A stretch of 64,000 nt of DNA from DYJE01 sp041660385 (GTDB lineage: Bacteria; Desulfobacterota; Desulfobacteria; Desulfobacterales; Desulfolunaceae), in contig JBAZWJ010000030.1 in the NCBI GenBank assembly GCA_041660385.1, forward strand, positions 1 to 64,000. The letters are read 5' to 3'. A model generated the notes under the pieces. It did no database searches and was not told where the DNA came from. It saw only the letters and a program-made list of their open reading frames with translations. Both the position numbers and the translations under genes were made by a program. Shown in pieces: positions 17,422 through 26,292 of this stretch; within the stretch, counting starts at the first letter, position 1, and every line of letters begins with the position of its first letter.

Positions 17422-20400
17422 TTACCGCTCAGAAGTTTCTTCATAACTTACAATCCGTGGAGAAATGAAAATCAAAAGCTCTTGTTTGTCTTCCGAGGTT
17501 ATCCGTGATTTGAAAAGCCAACCAATCACCGGAATATGTTGTAAAAGCGGAAAACCTTCATCCGTTAAACTTTTACTCGATTTGATAATGCCACCGATGA
17601 CGATCGTATCTCCATCACTGATTAGAAGCTCGCTTTCCACTTTTTTTGTGGTGATGGTAGGACCAAGATCTGTTACGCCACCCACATCGTTTTTATCGAT
17701 CAGGACTTTGAGTACAATTTTATTGTCTGCTGTGACGTGGGGTGTGACTGTCAGTTTAAGCTCTATCTTTTTGAAAGTTGTCTGTGTTCCCTCGCTGCTA
17801 ACGGTTGAGAAAGGGACTTCAACACCCTGGACGATGGTCGCTTCCTTGTTGTCCATGGTCAACACTTTTGGAGCGCTGATAATTTTTCCTTCGCCTTTGG
17901 ACTCCATGGCCATAAGCTTAGCGTTCAACAGAAACTGAGCATTTGTAAGTTTCGTAAAATTGATGCCAATACTAGACTTAGAAGCTACGGTGTTATTCAT
18001 CGCAACCGAATAACCGTAGGTTCCGCCTAAAGCATCGCTATAGATGTCATAATTTGGATTTGAATTCATACCCCACTGCATTCCCAAATTTCTTGAAAAT
18101 GTAGTACTGGCTTCCACAATTCTGGCTTCAATAATAACCTGCGGCGTTATTCTGTCGAGTTTGCGAATCAACCCCTTTGCCTGTTTGATGATATCTTTTG
18201 TATCGGTCAGAATAATCTGATTTGTTCTGACGTCCACACTGGCCTTCCCTCTATCTTTGGTAAGAAGTTTTTCTAAATGGGGGAGAATTTCTTTTTCAGC
18301 GTTGGAATAATTGATCAGAATATATTCTGTAAACATCGGTTCCAGCGCAACTTTCTTCATCTTGGTTTTTTCTTCGGCGGCTATGTATTCCAGCCGTTTT
18401 TCTTCTTCCTGCTTCAGAGTTTCCAGAGTCGCAATCCGGTTGATCCCGCCTTCGGTGGTCATACCGAGCATATTCATCTTGAGAACAAGATCCAGCACTT
18501 GGTCCCAGGGAACTGGCTTATCCAAGGTCATGGTCACTTTACCGGTCACGTCCTTGTCGATGGCGAAATTCTGTCCGCTTACAGCCCTAATGATTCGAAA
18601 TACATTTTTAATATCGGTATCAAAGAAATCCACTGAAATTTTTTCACCGGTGTACCTCTTTTTGGGAACAAAGCTTGAGTAACCAGGATCAGACGCACGC
18701 GTATCAAGATCCGCATCAGAAGCACTGTACAGGGAGCCGGATGATTTTGAATCCATTGAAGATCTTGCAGCACCAGCCCCACGGGCATTTATTTCTTTTC
18801 CACTGTCAAGGTCTCTAACAGGTTCTGGCATCGACCCTGCACGCAATTCAACCACTTTCCCATCTGATGATGTTCCACCGGATGAAGTAGCGGAGCTGTC
18901 AGAACCTGATGCTTGCATTTCAATGTCACGAATCTCGGATGTACGGCTCAACACCTCTTTCCATGGTGCAAGGCCTGCCTTGCTTTCCGGTCTCGGCCGC
19001 ACTTTCGACTTGGCAAAATTAATTTTTATAACCTCGCCTTGCTGGTCAATACTAAAAGGTACTGCTTCACGCAATTCGATGATGAACAGTGCGTTATCTT
19101 TCATCCTTTTTGTCTGAACCGGTATAATTCTGTTAACAGCGCTTTCAAAACGAGTTGTTATGAAAGGAAACTTTCTGCTTTTAGGAAGCTTGGTATCAAA
19201 CAACCTGAAATGGATGGTCTTTTTGTTTTTCTTGCTTGTTGTGTATTTTACTGTATGAGCTGTCTCTATAATGAATGATGACTTTCCATTTTTCTCTGAA
19301 GTGAAATCCACACGCTTAACCCAATTTTTCTCATTCGCAGTTGGTGTTACTACAGTTTCACTGTCTGCGGCGGGTGGAGCAGCAGCCACTTCTGCCTTTT
19401 CAACTGGGGGTGGCTCCACCGTTTCTTTTGCTGCCATGGCGTTTTCATCAACAGCAGCAACAGTTTTCTGGTCTAACGGTTCAGCTACTTTTTCACTGCC
19501 TTTAGTGGAGTCATGGGTAGCGACGTCATCTTGACTTGCTTTTGCTGCCGTTTCTTTGGTTTCATCCACTTCTGAAGCCATCACCGAACCATGGGGTTCT
19601 CTATCCATTGAGCCTGAATCGGCTAATAGTTTTGAACCAATTTGAATTTCAATTCCCTGGCTATGTGAATTCGCATTGTATGTTTTAAGGTTGTCATTGT
19701 TTGTGTCTACGACTACCCTTGTCTTATCAGGCGAACTGTTATATCTGACTTTTGTTACACCTTTTGAGTTAACAGTCAGTTTCTGCTCACCTTTTGCTTT
19801 AATCCCATTAAGCTTATAGATGTCACAAACAATTCGCGCTGAATTTTTCTTGTCCGCTGGAATGGTAAAAATCTTGTAGTCATCAATTTTGCCATCAGCT
19901 TTTATGTCAACCACAACATGGTCGCCTTCAATCTTCTTGCTGATTCCGATAATTTTTGTCGCATTTTTTTCAGTGCTCGTCGCAGAAACAGGTGTTGCCA
20001 CTTTATCAGATTCCGCAGCTGAAGTATCGACTGCTTCAGATTGAGACTTATCAGCGACCTCTTTCGCATCATCGGCTACTACCGGTTCAGAGTCCACTTC
20101 AGCTTTTACAACATCCGAAGTCTTTTCGTCTGTGGCTTTTATATTTGATTCAACTGGTTCGATTGGTTCGGGAACATTCTCTTTAGCTGCCTCTACTACT
20201 TTTTCTTCGTTTGTGGCTTTGGGTTCTGCTACGGCCACATTACTATGTGACTCATCGGCAACAGAAGAAACTGCCTCGTCAGGTGAACCTGCCGACGCGG
20301 ATTTCTCATTTTCAACAATCACTGAATCAGCTGAATCGGCTGCCGTCTTTTCTACTGCTTTTTCTTCAGCAACGGCCTCTCCACCAGCATTCACAGTATC

Positions 20401-21003
20401 CAAACCCGTTTGTACAGGAACCTCTTCCAAGACCTCATTGTCTGATGACGCAGTAGGTTGTTCTTCAACAACAGTCGATGCGTCATTAGAAGCAATTTTA
20501 TCTGTTTCAGCAGCCACAGGTACATCACTGGCCAACGAGGCATCCGATTTGGCCAAACTGATGACAAGACTGTTTTCCTCACGAATCACATCGTAATCTA
20601 CATCTTTGTTAAGAAGTATTTTTACCCTGGAATCAGATCCCGATGCGTGATCCTGCTGGGATGTCTTAACGGAACCTAAAAAGTCTCCCTGGGCTGGATA
20701 ATCCTGTTGAACCCCTTCAAGCCTTGTTCCTGGGAAATAGAGAACGATTCCAAGAGGAGAAGCCTGTTTTACGGATGTGTATCTCAGCGGGCTGTTCCCA
20801 AGAATTTTGATTTTTACCGCTCCTGCCTCATCGGATGTGGATATGCCTGTAATAATCCGCTCTCCGCTTTTATTGGCAGAACCAGAAGCAGCAGGGTTAC
20901 CTGATTTTGTTGAAGCGCAACCGGCTCCTATCAACATGATTGAAAATGCAAGCAGCAGTGCCTTTGACCTGATGTTAAAGCATTTCGAAATAGTGTAAAG
21001 CAT
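17422..21003 (-). CDS. pilQ: Type IV pilus secretin PilQ, extended form
   Basis: 1193 residues, longer than typical PilQ (roughly 600-900). A lipoprotein-like signal ends at Cys29 (LIGAGCAS). Three AMIN-like peptidoglycan-binding domains lie at about 50-150, 348-455 and 562-665, separated by two Ala/Glu/Val/Asp-rich linkers (about 155-345 and 460-560). A Ser/Gly-rich region follows, then the secretin N-terminal domain (about 785-860), a second N domain (about 890-950) and the secretin barrel (about 955-1190, with VPFSTVSSEG and LLIFISPRIV). It forms the outer-membrane pore through which the pilus passes. The ATG at 21003 has GGAGAA upstream and begins 1 nt after the pilP stop. Confidence 0.95.
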   Translation of the reverse strand: MLYTISKCFNIRSKALLLAFSIMLIGAGCASTKSGNPAASGSANKSGERIITGISTSDEAGAVKIKILGNSPLRYTSVKQASPLGIVLYFPGTRLEGVQQDYPAQGDFLGSVKTSQQDHASGSDSRVKILLNKDVDYDVIREENSLVISLAKSDASLASDVPVAAETDKIASNDASTVVEEQPTASSDNEVLEEVPVQTGLDTVNAGGEAVAEEKAVEKTAADSADSVIVENEKSASAGSPDEAVSSVADESHSNVAVAEPKATNEEKVVEAAKENVPEPIEPVESNIKATDEKTSDVVKAEVDSEPVVADDAKEVADKSQSEAVDTSAAESDKVATPVSATSTEKNATKIIGISKKIEGDHVVVDIKADGKIDDYKIFTIPADKKNSARIVCDIYKLNGIKAKGEQKLTVNSKGVTKVRYNSSPDKTRVVVDTNNDNLKTYNANSHSQGIEIQIGSKLLADSGSMDREPHGSVMASEVDETKETAAKASQDDVATHDSTKGSEKVAEPLDQKTVAAVDENAMAAKETVEPPPVEKAEVAAAPPAADSETVVTPTANEKNWVKRVDFTSEKNGKSSFIIETAHTVKYTTSKKNKKTIHFRLFDTKLPKSRKFPFITTRFESAVNRIIPVQTKRMKDNALFIIELREAVPFSIDQQGEVIKINFAKSKVRPRPESKAGLAPWKEVLSRTSEIRDIEMQASGSDSSATSSGGTSSDGKVVELRAGSMPEPVRDLDSGKEINARGAGAARSSMDSKSSGSLYSASDADLDTRASDPGYSSFVPKKRYTGEKISVDFFDTDIKNVFRIIRAVSGQNFAIDKDVTGKVTMTLDKPVPWDQVLDLVLKMNMLGMTTEGGINRIATLETLKQEEEKRLEYIAAEEKTKMKKVALEPMFTEYILINYSNAEKEILPHLEKLLTKDRGKASVDVRTNQIILTDTKDIIKQAKGLIRKLDRITPQVIIEARIVEASTTFSRNLGMQWGMNSNPNYDIYSDALGGTYGYSVAMNNTVASKSSIGINFTKLTNAQFLLNAKLMAMESKGEGKIISAPKVLTMDNKEATIVQGVEVPFSTVSSEGTQTTFKKIELKLTVTPHVTADNKIVLKVLIDKNDVGGVTDLGPTITTKKVESELLISDGDTIVIGGIIKSSKSLTDEGFPLLQHIPVIGWLFKSRITSEDKQELLIFISPRIVSYEETSER

Positions 21004-21004
21004 A

Positions 21005-21766
21005 TCACATTTCTCCAAGAGGTTTTTGAAGCTTCAGTTCCCTTTTTCGCACAATGATCTTACCAAGTAAATCTTCCACTTCTTCTTCAATAATGACTTC
21101 GTTCTGCCTTATATCAACAACCCGACCTGAGTTTATTCCGATAAACGAACCTTTTTTAATAACATGACCTTTACCCGTAGACTCTTGAACCATAGCGATG
21201 CTCCGCTGCGGACTAATAATAATGGCTGTCAGTTTCATCTGGCTGATATCGAGATTCTCTAAGGGTGTTAACTTTCCCTTTCTTGTGTCACGAATGGACT
21301 GTGACCTTATTCCCCCACTTGAACCTTTGCCCGCCTTGGTCTGGAAGAGAGGCTCAAACGGATCAATTCGGCCGGTAGGATTGTATGTTGATTCCGATTC
21401 CGTTTTGACAGGCTCACCAAGTGCAAACACTGGGGGTGTGGCTAAACCCAATGGAGGAGCAGCTGAACCCGGTATCGGTCCTGAAAGAGATGAACTATCC
21501 CCAGGGGGAGGCATGGCTCCAGGCATACTGCTTTTACCCAAATCTGTGGGCTGGGCGCCACTTCCCGGTGGCATAACCATTGTCCCGCCAGGCACAACCC
21601 CATCACTTTGAGATGATATCTCATCCTGCTTAGCGGGCTTCTCAATTTTAAACGACTTGACTTCCGGATCTTGCACCGGCTCATCCTGCTTCCCGCAACT
21701 CGAGAAACAGACCATAAGAATCAAGAGAATGGGCAGACTGCATACTGCTATTGATTTTTTTAGCAT
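21005..21766 (-). CDS. pilP: Type IV pilus assembly lipoprotein PilP
   Basis: 253 residues. The signal ends in a lipobox, CFSSCGK, with the acylated Cys near residue 24. A long Pro/Gly/Ser-rich linker spans about residues 40-135. The folded C-terminal PilP domain (about 145-250) includes IDPFEPLF, LTPLENLDISQMKLTAII and KGHVIKKGSFIGINSGRV. PilP links the inner-membrane PilN/PilO pair to the PilQ secretin. The gene is followed directly by pilQ. Confidence 0.92.
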   Translation of the reverse strand: MLKKSIAVCSLPILLILMVCFSSCGKQDEPVQDPEVKSFKIEKPAKQDEISSQSDGVVPGGTMVMPPGSGAQPTDLGKSSMPGAMPPPGDSSSLSGPIPGSAAPPLGLATPPVFALGEPVKTESESTYNPTGRIDPFEPLFQTKAGKGSSGGIRSQSIRDTRKGKLTPLENLDISQMKLTAIIISPQRSIAMVQESTGKGHVIKKGSFIGINSGRVVDIRQNEVIIEEEVEDLLGKIIVRKRELKLQKPLGEM

Positions 21767-21835
21767 ATGGGCACTTTAATTCAGTTATGGTGTTATTGGT
21801 AAATTATTTTGCGCCAGCTTCTTTTTTGGGCTTAT

Positions 21836-22489
21836 TTATTTTTTCTTTTTTTTACCTTTTTTATTTTCCACCGGCTCTTGGCCTTTTTCAATAAATTTAT
21901 AAGTCACTGCTTCGCATACTGTTTTTAATTTTGTTCCTGCTCCATCTTTCGCATCCTTGACTTGAGCTGCTTCCATCTTGATGTTTCGGATGTTTACGAT
22001 GCGGTTGAGGCTGGTCACTTTATCAAAAAACATGACAGTATTATGATAATTGCCAAGTATTTCCATGTTCACCGGGATCTCACCATAAAAGCCCTGGCTT
22101 ACTTCCGCCTTAGGTTCAAATACTGCAAACTCCACACCTGTGTCCTGACCAACCTGGGAAATACTTGTCAGTAATGCTGGAATTTCTTTTGTTTCCGGAA
22201 GGGCCTTCATCGATTTTCTGAACTCCGTTTCCTTCATTTTTCTTTCGTTCTTCAAAGCTTCAAGCCGCATCGCTTTTTGTTTTGCCACAGTCAGCATTGT
22301 ATTCGTTGACTCGTACTCTGCTTGATATTGCTTTGTCCTATCAATGACCGGAGATACAATTGCATAGAATCCACCAACGATCACAATAATAGTGCCGATA
22401 CAGATTCCAAGACGGGCGATCTTGTCAAACTCTTCGATTTTTTTATAGAGCAGTTCCATGACTTGCGAAAAATTTAAGTTTTTCATCAT
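21836..22489 (-). CDS. pilO: Type IV pilus inner-membrane alignment protein PilO
   Basis: 217 residues: a short cytoplasmic N-terminus, one membrane helix (about 27-47, LGICIGTIIVIVGGFYAIVS), a coiled coil (about 55-95) and a periplasmic ferredoxin-like domain with TSISQVGQDTGVEFAVFEPK and YHNTVMFFDKVTSLNRIVNI. The C-terminus is a lysine-rich tail. It forms a heterodimer with PilN. It overlaps pilN by 4 bp and is about 70 bp from pilP. Confidence 0.93.
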   Translation of the reverse strand: MMKNLNFSQVMELLYKKIEEFDKIARLGICIGTIIVIVGGFYAIVSPVIDRTKQYQAEYESTNTMLTVAKQKAMRLEALKNERKMKETEFRKSMKALPETKEIPALLTSISQVGQDTGVEFAVFEPKAEVSQGFYGEIPVNMEILGNYHNTVMFFDKVTSLNRIVNIRNIKMEAAQVKDAKDGAGTKLKTVCEAVTYKFIEKGQEPVENKKGKKKKK

Positions 22490-23067
22490 TTTAACGCCTT
22501 ACTGGATTCTGTGTTTTTTATTCCCATTTTTGCAATGGTTCCCGTGAGTTCAAACGATTTCAACTTAACGTTCTCTGCTTCGCTTTGCTTAAGTATTTTA
22601 AGTGTTGCATCAGAAAACATAGGCGAAGCCTGAAGCCTTTTGTTAAAATCTGCCACCGTTATCTCATCAAGAGCCAGACCGTTTATCCCCACATTCTTAT
22701 CTTTGACATCAAAACTGGTCAGCCACATTCTTTCCTCGACAATGGCATCGGTGAGAAGCGCAAGGAGTGAGACAGGTTCTTTTCTCACTTTTTCAAGATC
22801 GTTGATGATATCAATTTTCTTTTGCAGCATTTCGTTTTCTTTGTTAATCGCATCAACTTCTTTGGCTTGCTGGGTGTACTTGATCAAATCCTGCTTGACT
22901 GCCTCTGCTTTAAGTTTTTCATCCTCCTCATTGCTTGCGAGGTAACCATAAAACACAAACAGAACCACCACCAGCAATCCGATCATCAAAAAGAAGATCG
23001 AAACCTGACGTCTGACATTTTCTTTTGTTCTGGCTGCTCGGAACGGCAGTAAGTTAATTCGTATCAT
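22486..23067 (-). CDS. pilN: Type IV pilus inner-membrane protein PilN
   Basis: 193 residues. It opens with IRINLLPFR, the conserved PilN N-terminal motif that docks into PilM. A membrane helix follows (about 23-45), then a coiled coil (about 50-95) and a periplasmic domain (about 105-185). It overlaps pilM and pilO by 4 bp each, so the operon is translationally coupled. Confidence 0.95.
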   Translation of the reverse strand: MIRINLLPFRAARTKENVRRQVSIFFLMIGLLVVVLFVFYGYLASNEEDEKLKAEAVKQDLIKYTQQAKEVDAINKENEMLQKKIDIINDLEKVRKEPVSLLALLTDAIVEERMWLTSFDVKDKNVGINGLALDEITVADFNKRLQASPMFSDATLKILKQSEAENVKLKSFELTGTIAKMGIKNTESSKALK

Positions 23068-24131
23068 TTGTCATCCACTTTCCTGATTGCTAATCCCATG
23101 CAAATTGCGCTCTGAGGAGCCATCTGGTCCATATAGTCTTTGTCAAAGCGGTCGTTGTTAACAAAAACTCGCTTAAAAGGATCTATCACCTCAACTTCCG
23201 TTGAGGTTCTCAAGGCAAGCAGCTTTCTAAAGTCGACGATATTTCCACCACCGCCACTTAAAATGATTTTATTGATACGCCCTTCAGGGTAAGTTGAGTA
23301 AAAAAAATCGAGCGCCCTGCTGATCTCAGTACACCAGTCACTTGTGACAGTTGAAATGATCTCCCTCAAATCTTCTGTTGAAATTCTTGAGCGGTCTTCT
23401 TCGAGTTTGATTTCTTCTGCTGCTTCGATTGAACAATCGGCAAGTGACGCAATCTTCCGGTTGATTTGATTACACCCCAGTGAAACGTCCCTCATGAACA
23501 ACGACGTTTTCCCTTTAAGAATGTTCAATGTGGTTTTCCCCGCCCCCACATCAATCAGGGCCACGTAATCTTCTCCAAGGTTTTCGTCATCCAGATAACA
23601 CGTTTCATAGATGTTCTGCAGAGCGAATGCGTCCACATCCACAATGCAAGGACTTAAATTCGCCATTTCAAGAACGTTGACATAGTCGGCGATCATTTCT
23701 TTTTTTGCCGCAACAAGAAGAACGCTCATTTGATTGGGGTTATGTTCGCTGTCTCCCAGAATCTGAAAATCAAGATTGACGTCGCTGATATCAAAGGGGA
23801 TGTACTGCTCCGCCTCGAAATGAATGGTAGACTGAAGCGCTTCTTCAGTCATTGTCTGGACGTTAATCTTTTTGACAACAACGGAATACCCCCCTATTGA
23901 AATCGCCACGTTGCTCTGCTTTATGTTGAACGTTCTGAACAACTGCCGAATCGCATCAGCCACTTCTTCAGGGTCTTTGATGACACCTTCTTCAATGGCT
24001 CCATGGGGCATGTCCACGATACCAAATTTTTTCAGGACAGGCCCGTTTTTCGAGTCGGCAATTTCCGCAACTTTAATTGCGCTGGAACCAATATCCAGAC
24101 CCACCAGATTTTTTTTGCTTCCAAATCCCAT
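23064..24131 (-). CDS. pilM: Type IV pilus assembly actin-like ATPase PilM
   Basis: 355 residues with the actin/FtsA-like ATPase fold. The phosphate 1 motif is LVGLDIGSSAIKVAE (about 9-23), the phosphate 2 motif is VALIDVGAGKTTLNIL (about 188-203), and the adenosine motif is IILSGGGGNIVDF (about 293-305). It is cytoplasmic and binds the PilN N-terminal tail. It overlaps pilN by 4 bp and follows a small HTH gene by 9 bp. Confidence 0.95.
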   Translation of the reverse strand: MGFGSKKNLVGLDIGSSAIKVAEIADSKNGPVLKKFGIVDMPHGAIEEGVIKDPEEVADAIRQLFRTFNIKQSNVAISIGGYSVVVKKINVQTMTEEALQSTIHFEAEQYIPFDISDVNLDFQILGDSEHNPNQMSVLLVAAKKEMIADYVNVLEMANLSPCIVDVDAFALQNIYETCYLDDENLGEDYVALIDVGAGKTTLNILKGKTSLFMRDVSLGCNQINRKIASLADCSIEAAEEIKLEEDRSRISTEDLREIISTVTSDWCTEISRALDFFYSTYPEGRINKIILSGGGGNIVDFRKLLALRTSTEVEVIDPFKRVFVNNDRFDKDYMDQMAPQSAICMGLAIRKVDDK

Positions 24132-24140
24132 AATTTGCCC

Positions 24141-24338
24141 TTATTCGCCAAAAATCTTGTCTTTGTCAGAAAGTTTAAAGTTCAAGGCCAAAATGATTTT
24201 TCTCTTGGTCTCCATGCGACATGGCAGCCCTTTTTCTATACGATCAATGGTAATTGGAGAAACATTTGCTTTCTTGGCAAGTTCCGCTTTACTCATTAAT
24301 ATAGATTCGCGAATTTTTTTTAAAGAGTTCTTTGCCAT
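24141..24338 (-). CDS. Small XRE-family helix-turn-helix protein heading the pil operon
   Basis: 65 residues forming little more than one helix-turn-helix domain: SLKKIRESILMSKAELAKKANVSPITIDRIEKG, then METKRKIILALNF. I chose the ATG at 24338 because the protein then begins at the domain; an upstream ATG at 24416 would add 26 residues of no clear fold. It lies 9 bp ahead of pilM, so it is almost certainly cotranscribed and could regulate the operon. The 433-nt gap upstream (24417-24850) is AT-rich and holds no convincing gene. Confidence 0.8.
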   Translation of the reverse strand: MAKNSLKKIRESILMSKAELAKKANVSPITIDRIEKGLPCRMETKRKIILALNFKLSDKDKIFGE

Positions 24339-24438
24339 GAGTCCATATCCTGTATGACCTGCCTTATAATAATAATGATGTACAGCGGATATACTTTTAT
24401 TAATGGTAAATGCCATGTTTTAGTCTTTGTTAAAGATA

Positions 24439-24464
24439 ATTATATGTTATTATTTTTAAGTCAA
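24439..24464 (-). promoter_or_regulatory. Possible sigma-70 promoter of the hth-pilMNOPQ operon
   Basis: On the minus strand a perfect TATAAT (24439-24444) is preceded by TTGACT (24459-24464) at 14 bp, or by ACTTGA at 16 bp. The spacing is short of ideal and the region is AT-rich, so a chance match is possible. It lies about 100 bp upstream of the HTH gene start. Confidence 0.35.
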
Positions 24465-24850
24465 GTAAATTATATTGAAATTTTAGTTAATTAGCTTATG
24501 TTGTTCCCTATTCATCTCACTGATACAATATCTTGTACCGGGTCAAACTTTCAAATCAAAAAAACCCATTAAAAAGGATGGTTAGTGACACTTTTTTAAA
24601 GCTTTGCAATAGATATTTCGCGTTCACCATGAAAAAGCGTGCCAGAAGAAGTATATATCTTTCATTGAAACGCAACCCTCAGCTATTGTGCGGTATGAAA
24701 TGCGTTTTCTTATGACAGAAATAGTTGGATAACCGAATAAGGCATGTTATGTCATATTATCAAATTAATACGTGTTGCAAAACAAAAAAATGAATCGCTT
24801 TATGAACACCTCAAATCAAAAACTTAAAAATATAATTAGGCTTTCTTTTT

Positions 24851-26239
24851 ATGGATACTATTCTCATTGTCGATGATGAAATAAGCTACCTGACACTTCT
24901 CCGTGCCGTTTTAGAGGAAGAGGGTTATGAAATTGTTACAGCAAAATGCGGAATTGAAGCCCTCGACATACTGAAGAGCTCAGACATAGATTTGATAATT
25001 ACGGACATGAAAATGCCCGAAATGAACGGCCTTCAGCTGCTGGATTCCGTAAGAGCAGGTTGGCCGGATGTTCCTGTTATCATCATGACAGCGCATGGTT
25101 CTATTGAAAAAGCCGTGGAAGCCATGCATAGAGGAGCTTTCACTTATATCCAGAAACCTTTTGAAAACAACAGTCTTCTGGTTTTTATTTCAAAAGCACT
25201 CAATCTTTCCCACGTGGTTCAAGAAAATAAAAGACTCCGAAGCACAATAAAGTCGCAATTCAATTTTGGCAACATTGTCGGTAAGAGCAACTCCATGCGT
25301 GATGTCCTGTCTCATGTTGATAAAGTTGCACCCACTTCGGCGAACGTGCTACTGGAGGGAGAAAGTGGAACGGGCAAAGAGCTCATTGCACGGTCCATCC
25401 ATTTTAACAGTCCCAGACAGAACGAACCGTTTGTTGCTGTCAATTGTTCGGCTTTATCTGAAACACTGCTGGAAAGCGAATTGTTCGGTCATGAAAAAGG
25501 GGCTTTCACAGGTGCGAGCGCAACAAAAAAAGGCCGATTTGAGATTGCTGACAAGGGGACGTTGTTTCTGGATGAAATTGGTGAGCTTAGTCAGAATTTA
25601 CAAGTCAAACTTTTACGAGTTATTCAAGAAAAGAGCATTGAGCGGGTCGGTGCGACAAACTCTCTAAAAGTTGATTTCCGTTTGATAGCCGCCACGAATA
25701 AAAACCTTAAAGAAGAAGTCAGGGCTGGCCGATTCAGGGAAGACCTTTATTATCGTTTGAACGTTGTTTATATCCATTTGCCCCCCTTGAGAGAGCGTGT
25801 TGAAGATATTCAACTCCTGTCCTATCATTTTTTCCATAATTTTATTGATAATAACTTAACAAAAAGGCCAATCAAGGGATTCGATCAGGATTGCGAACGC
25901 CTGCTCCTTCGGTGCCAATGGCCAGGTAACGTCCGACAGCTTGAAAACACTATCGAAAGGGCAATGATTTTATGCACGGGTGATCTTATTACCGTGTCAG
26001 ACTTGCCCCAGGACATCTGCGAGTCAATGAACCATTCTTTGCAGAATGATGATCTTGATTTTAAGCTTGGATTATATGAAGCACTGGAATCTTATGAAAA
26101 AAGGATGATCGTCCACGCCTTGAAAAACACAAAAGGGATACAGGCCCATGCAGCGAAAATTCTAAAAATTGGGAAAAGCGGTTTAAACCAGAAAATTAAG
26201 AAGTTCGGCATTGAATGTACACCGATCAGTGATCAGTGA
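24851..26239 (+). CDS. NtrC-family sigma-54-dependent response regulator
   Basis: 462 residues: a receiver domain with phosphoacceptor D52 (LIITDMKMPEMNG) and conserved K (about 102); an AAA+ domain with Walker A GESGTGKE (about 170-177), the sigma-54 contact loop GAFTGA (about 218-223) and the Walker B region GTLFLDEIGEL; and a C-terminal Fis-type HTH (about 425-455). It activates sigma-54 promoters after phosphorylation. It diverges from the pil operon, a position that recalls PilR, but no PilS-like kinase gene is adjacent, so the PilR identity is only suggestive. The final codons lie in a 7-bp tandem repeat. Confidence 0.92.
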   Translation: MDTILIVDDEISYLTLLRAVLEEEGYEIVTAKCGIEALDILKSSDIDLIITDMKMPEMNGLQLLDSVRAGWPDVPVIIMTAHGSIEKAVEAMHRGAFTYIQKPFENNSLLVFISKALNLSHVVQENKRLRSTIKSQFNFGNIVGKSNSMRDVLSHVDKVAPTSANVLLEGESGTGKELIARSIHFNSPRQNEPFVAVNCSALSETLLESELFGHEKGAFTGASATKKGRFEIADKGTLFLDEIGELSQNLQVKLLRVIQEKSIERVGATNSLKVDFRLIAATNKNLKEEVRAGRFREDLYYRLNVVYIHLPPLRERVEDIQLLSYHFFHNFIDNNLTKRPIKGFDQDCERLLLRCQWPGNVRQLENTIERAMILCTGDLITVSDLPQDICESMNHSLQNDDLDFKLGLYEALESYEKRMIVHALKNTKGIQAHAAKILKIGKSGLNQKIKKFGIECTPISDQ

Positions 26240-26254
26240 TCAATGATCAATGAT
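26224..26254. repeat. 7-bp tandem repeat (GATCART) across the regulator stop codon
   Basis: Four units in a row, GATCAGT, GATCAGT, GATCAAT, GATCAAT, followed by GAT. The TGA stop of the NtrC-type regulator (26237-26239) falls inside the run. A unit gain or loss shifts frame, so it would change the last few residues only. Confidence 0.75.
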
Positions 26255-26260
26255 AACGAA

Positions 26261-26286
26261 GGGCGTAAGGATGACCTCCTACGCCC
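26261..26286. terminator. Hairpin between convergent regulator and galU genes
   Basis: GGGCGTAAGGA / TCCTACGCCC pairs with one bulged A around a 5-nt loop. It lies 7 bp past the galU stop and 22 bp past the regulator stop. No strong T-run follows on either strand, so it may be a factor-dependent or weak bidirectional terminator. Confidence 0.5.
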
Positions 26287-26292
26287 GAGACT

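Noticed and set aside
20132..20596. 154-codon Ser/Thr-rich open frame on the plus strand
   Set aside because: It is the shadow of the Ala/Glu-rich linker of PilQ, which gives a low-complexity reverse reading.
24626..24646. Possible sigma-54 promoter (TGGCACG-like box on the minus strand) upstream of the pil operon
   Set aside because: The -12 element reads TTCAT rather than TTGCA and lacks the required GC, so it does not meet the consensus.
24533..24715. 60-codon open frame in the gap upstream of the NtrC-type regulator
   Set aside because: No ribosome binding site, no recognisable domain, AT-rich composition typical of chance frames.
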